Shown: one piece after another, positions 31,405 through 33,582 of the stretch
How positions within the stretch are numbered: position 1 is the stretch's first letter
How the letters are laid out: each line of letters begins with the position of its first letter
Assembly (NCBI GenBank): GCA_902511425.1
Contig: CABXFE010000013.1
Location: 1-33,582 of the forward strand
Direction: 5' to 3'
DNA length: 33,582 bases
Origin: an uncultured SAR86 cluster bacterium
GTDB lineage: Bacteria; Pseudomonadota; Gammaproteobacteria; Magnimaribacterales; D2472
Position numbers and translations under genes: made by a program
Notes under the pieces: model-generated
Database searches by the model: none
Seen by the model: only the letters and a program-made list of their open reading frames with translations
Told to the model about the DNA's origin: nothing

Positions 31405-33579
31405 ATGGATGTTTCTCACATACTAGAAAACTTAAATGACCCTCAACGAGAAGCGGTCACCTCAGAAGATAAGAGTCTTTTAGTTTTGGCTGGAGCAGGT
31501 TCTGGCAAAACAAGAGTGTTGGTTCATAGAATTGCATGGAACGTTGAAGCCATGGGTCTTAATCCCTCATCGATTATGGCTGTAACCTTTACCAATAAAG
31601 CAGCCCAGGAAATGCAATCAAGAATTCAAGAGTTGCTGCAATCTCCTGCGGGAGATATGTGGTGTGGAACCTTTCATGGTCTAGCACACAGAACCCTCAA
31701 ACGATTTTATAAAGAAGCAGGCCTAATTTCTGGTTTCACTATTTTAGATAGCGATGATCAACTACGGATTATCAAGCGCTTAGTTAAAGAGGCGGGCCTT
31801 GATGACGGCGCTTGGCCACCTAAACAAATGCAATGGCAAATTAACAGTTGGAAAGATGAAGGTATTCGTGCTGACAAAGTCAATGACAACGGAGATTTTT
31901 ATGCTCAAACAGTTAAAGGCATTTACAAGCATTATGAAGAAGCATGCCTTAATGATAGCTTGGTTGATTTCGCTGAGCTTTTGCTAAAAGCATATGAGTT
32001 AGTTAAAACCAATAAAACGGTGAAAGAATTTTTCCACAATAGATTTAAAGCTGTTTTGGTTGATGAGTTTCAAGACACTAACACTATTCAATATAACTGG
32101 TTAAAAGAAGTAGCCTCTGATGTTTCCACCATAACTGCTGTTGGAGATGATGATCAATCCATCTATGGTTGGCGAGGAGCTAAGGTAGAAAACATCGCTT
32201 CTTTTGAAGCGAGCTTTGAAAAAGCCAAAATTATTCGCTTAGAGCAAAACTATCGTTCCACCAGCGTGATTTTAAGCGCAGCCAATGCGTTGATTGATAA
32301 CAATCAGGATCGTCTAGGAAAAAATCTATGGACTGATTCTTTAGAGGGCGAACCCATCACCCTTTACCAAGCATACAACGAACAGGATGAGGCAAGATTT
32401 ATTGCTGGGACCATTAAAAATTGGATGGATGGCGGTGAGCTCTATCAGGATGTTGGCATAGTCTACCGCTCCAATGCCCAATCTAGAGCTTTAGAGGAAG
32501 CATTGCTTCGAATTAATATCCCTTATCGAATATATGGCGGTCTTAGATTCTATGAACGCATGGAGATTAAAAATGCCATGAGTTATTTAAAAGTTGTCTT
32601 TAATCCCCATGATAATCCAGCATTTGAGCGGTCTATAGCCAATCCAACCAGAGGTATTGGAGTAAAGTCTCAAGCTAAAATTAGAGATGCCGCTAAGGCC
32701 TATAACTTGTCCTATATAAAAGCAGCAGCAAAACTCCTTGATGAAGGGAAAATGGGCGGTAAGGCTGGTCAGGGCTTAAGAGCATATCTTGAACTGATTG
32801 CACATTGCATAGAATTGCTTGATACAACACCTCTGTCAGATTTGATGGAACTGATCATACAAAAATCAGGTTTATATCAGTATCATAAAAAAGAAGCTGG
32901 AGAAAAAGGCAAAACAAGAATAGAAAACTTAGAAGAGCTTGTAACCTCTGCAAAGAACTTTGAGCAATCATTTGAAAAGGAAAAATCTCACAAAGAGATT
33001 GCAGAAATTTTCTTGGATACAGTGTCCTTAGATGCTGGAGATACTCAGGCTGATGAGTTTCAAGACGCTGTCCAATTAATGACCTTACATTCAGCCAAGG
33101 GATTAGAATTCCCATTGGTTTTCATAACGGGTTTAGAAGAGACTCTTTTTCCGCACGGAAGATCTATTGAATCACCATCGCAACTTGAGGAAGAAAGAAG
33201 ACTTTGCTATGTCGGCATTACTAGAGCTATGAAAAAATTATATTTAACTCACGCCGAATCCAGAAGATTGCATGGATCTGATGTGTTTAATCCACCCTCA
33301 AGATTTTTAAAGGAAATTCCCGCAGTGTTCATTGAGGAGATTAGACCACGTGCCTCAGTGACAACTTCTTATGTGCGTAAACCAAAAAAATCGACCATGG
33401 ATTTTAAAGATGAGGTGGGTATTGGGTTGGGACAAAAAGTTGTTCACCCTACCTTTGGGTTGGGCGTCGTTTTAAACTATGAGGGATCGGGCGAGTCAGC
33501 AAGAGTTCAAATTAATTTTGAAAAAGCTGGCAGTAAGTGGCTGGTACTCGCTTTTGCTAAATTGGAGATGTTGGGATGA
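31405..33579 (+). CDS. uvrD: UvrD/Rep family DNA helicase II
   Basis: A 724-residue superfamily 1A 3'-5' helicase for nucleotide excision and mismatch repair. Walker A is AGAGSGKT (29-36). Then come VTFTNKAAQEM (motif Ia), VDEFQDTN (motif II), VGDDDQSIYGWRGA (III), QNYRST (IV), MTLHSAKGLEF (V) and YVGITRAMKKLYL (VI). The C-terminal Tudor-like domain (KVVHPTFGLGVV) is present, which marks UvrD/PcrA and not Rep. The length is typical. It is divergent from the HexR-like gene with 42 bases between, and an ATG at 33576 overlaps its stop, so another gene may follow. Confidence 0.95.
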   Translation: MDVSHILENLNDPQREAVTSEDKSLLVLAGAGSGKTRVLVHRIAWNVEAMGLNPSSIMAVTFTNKAAQEMQSRIQELLQSPAGDMWCGTFHGLAHRTLKRFYKEAGLISGFTILDSDDQLRIIKRLVKEAGLDDGAWPPKQMQWQINSWKDEGIRADKVNDNGDFYAQTVKGIYKHYEEACLNDSLVDFAELLLKAYELVKTNKTVKEFFHNRFKAVLVDEFQDTNTIQYNWLKEVASDVSTITAVGDDDQSIYGWRGAKVENIASFEASFEKAKIIRLEQNYRSTSVILSAANALIDNNQDRLGKNLWTDSLEGEPITLYQAYNEQDEARFIAGTIKNWMDGGELYQDVGIVYRSNAQSRALEEALLRINIPYRIYGGLRFYERMEIKNAMSYLKVVFNPHDNPAFERSIANPTRGIGVKSQAKIRDAAKAYNLSYIKAAAKLLDEGKMGGKAGQGLRAYLELIAHCIELLDTTPLSDLMELIIQKSGLYQYHKKEAGEKGKTRIENLEELVTSAKNFEQSFEKEKSHKEIAEIFLDTVSLDAGDTQADEFQDAVQLMTLHSAKGLEFPLVFITGLEETLFPHGRSIESPSQLEEERRLCYVGITRAMKKLYLTHAESRRLHGSDVFNPPSRFLKEIPAVFIEEIRPRASVTTSYVRKPKKSTMDFKDEVGIGLGQKVVHPTFGLGVVLNYEGSGESARVQINFEKAGSKWLVLAFAKLEMLG

Positions 33580-33582
33580 AAA
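33576..33582 (+). CDS. Possible start of next gene (3' partial)
   Basis: The ATG at 33576 overlaps the uvrD stop as ATGA and is followed by AAAA before the window ends. This pattern recurs in the window at true coupled starts. Nothing of the product is visible. Confidence 0.25.

Noticed and set aside
1-33582. tRNA, rRNA, CRISPR, IS or prophage
   Set aside because: No cloverleaf-like gap, no regular spaced repeats, no transposase, integrase or phage structural gene found by reading the gaps and ORFs.

Overview
The window is gene-dense (about 95% coding), AT-rich (GC roughly mid-30s percent by eye), with short intergenic gaps and many start/stop overlaps. The gene content (gloB, pssA-psd, uvrD, a HexR-like regulator, a betaine-homocysteine methyltransferase behind a SAM-II/SAM-V-like leader, a PM20D1-like M20 peptidase, small membrane proteins) fits a streamlined marine gammaproteobacterium, most like the SAR86 type. 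That assignment is inference; there is no rRNA or tRNA in the window to support it. No CRISPR array, IS element, prophage or integron was seen.

Layout. 1-5237 (+): a serine hydrolase open at the left edge, two small membrane proteins, a short HhH DNA glycosylase, an MmuM-like homocysteine methyltransferase coupled to a 4-TM protein, a GNAT acetyltransferase and an HXXEE membrane protein. 5234-6376 (-): a translationally coupled operon of two membrane proteins and an XRE regulator, with a long inverted repeat flanking its promoter region. 6514-8456 (+): an ORF for a 16-residue peptide with 8 Cys, ending in a hairpin, then gloB, a MerC-like protein with a Cys-rich tail and a PepSY membrane protein. 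8490-13771 (+): a methyltransferase, a VOC protein, a MAPEG protein, a secreted MsrA-thioredoxin-MsrB fusion, the riboswitch-controlled BHMT and a sterol-desaturase-family hydroxylase. 13832-19551 (+): small exported and enzyme genes, a divergent Nramp-like transporter, then psd-pssA for phosphatidylethanolamine. 19589-20179 (-): an exported protein of unknown function. 20230-28363 (+): a DUF3089 hydrolase, SMR transporter, MORN lipoprotein, crotonase, PlsC-like acyltransferase, M20 peptidase, BI-1-like membrane protein, GNAT, lipoprotein hydrolase and nitronate monooxygenase. 28409-31362: a MazG-like enzyme and a GT60-type GlcNAc transferase (-), a divergent prolyl 4-hydroxylase (+) and a HexR-like regulator (-). 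31405-33579 (+): uvrD.

The most interesting locus is the divergent pair of a prolyl 4-hydroxylase and a GlcNAc transferase of the Skp1-GnT1 type. In Dictyostelium these two activities act in sequence, hydroxylating a proline and then adding GlcNAc to the hydroxyproline. Their pairing here suggests an undescribed bacterial protein modification pathway. Next in interest are the poly-Cys microprotein with its hairpin upstream of gloB, the SAM riboswitch candidate upstream of BHMT, and the MsrA-Trx-MsrB fusion with its unusual domain order.
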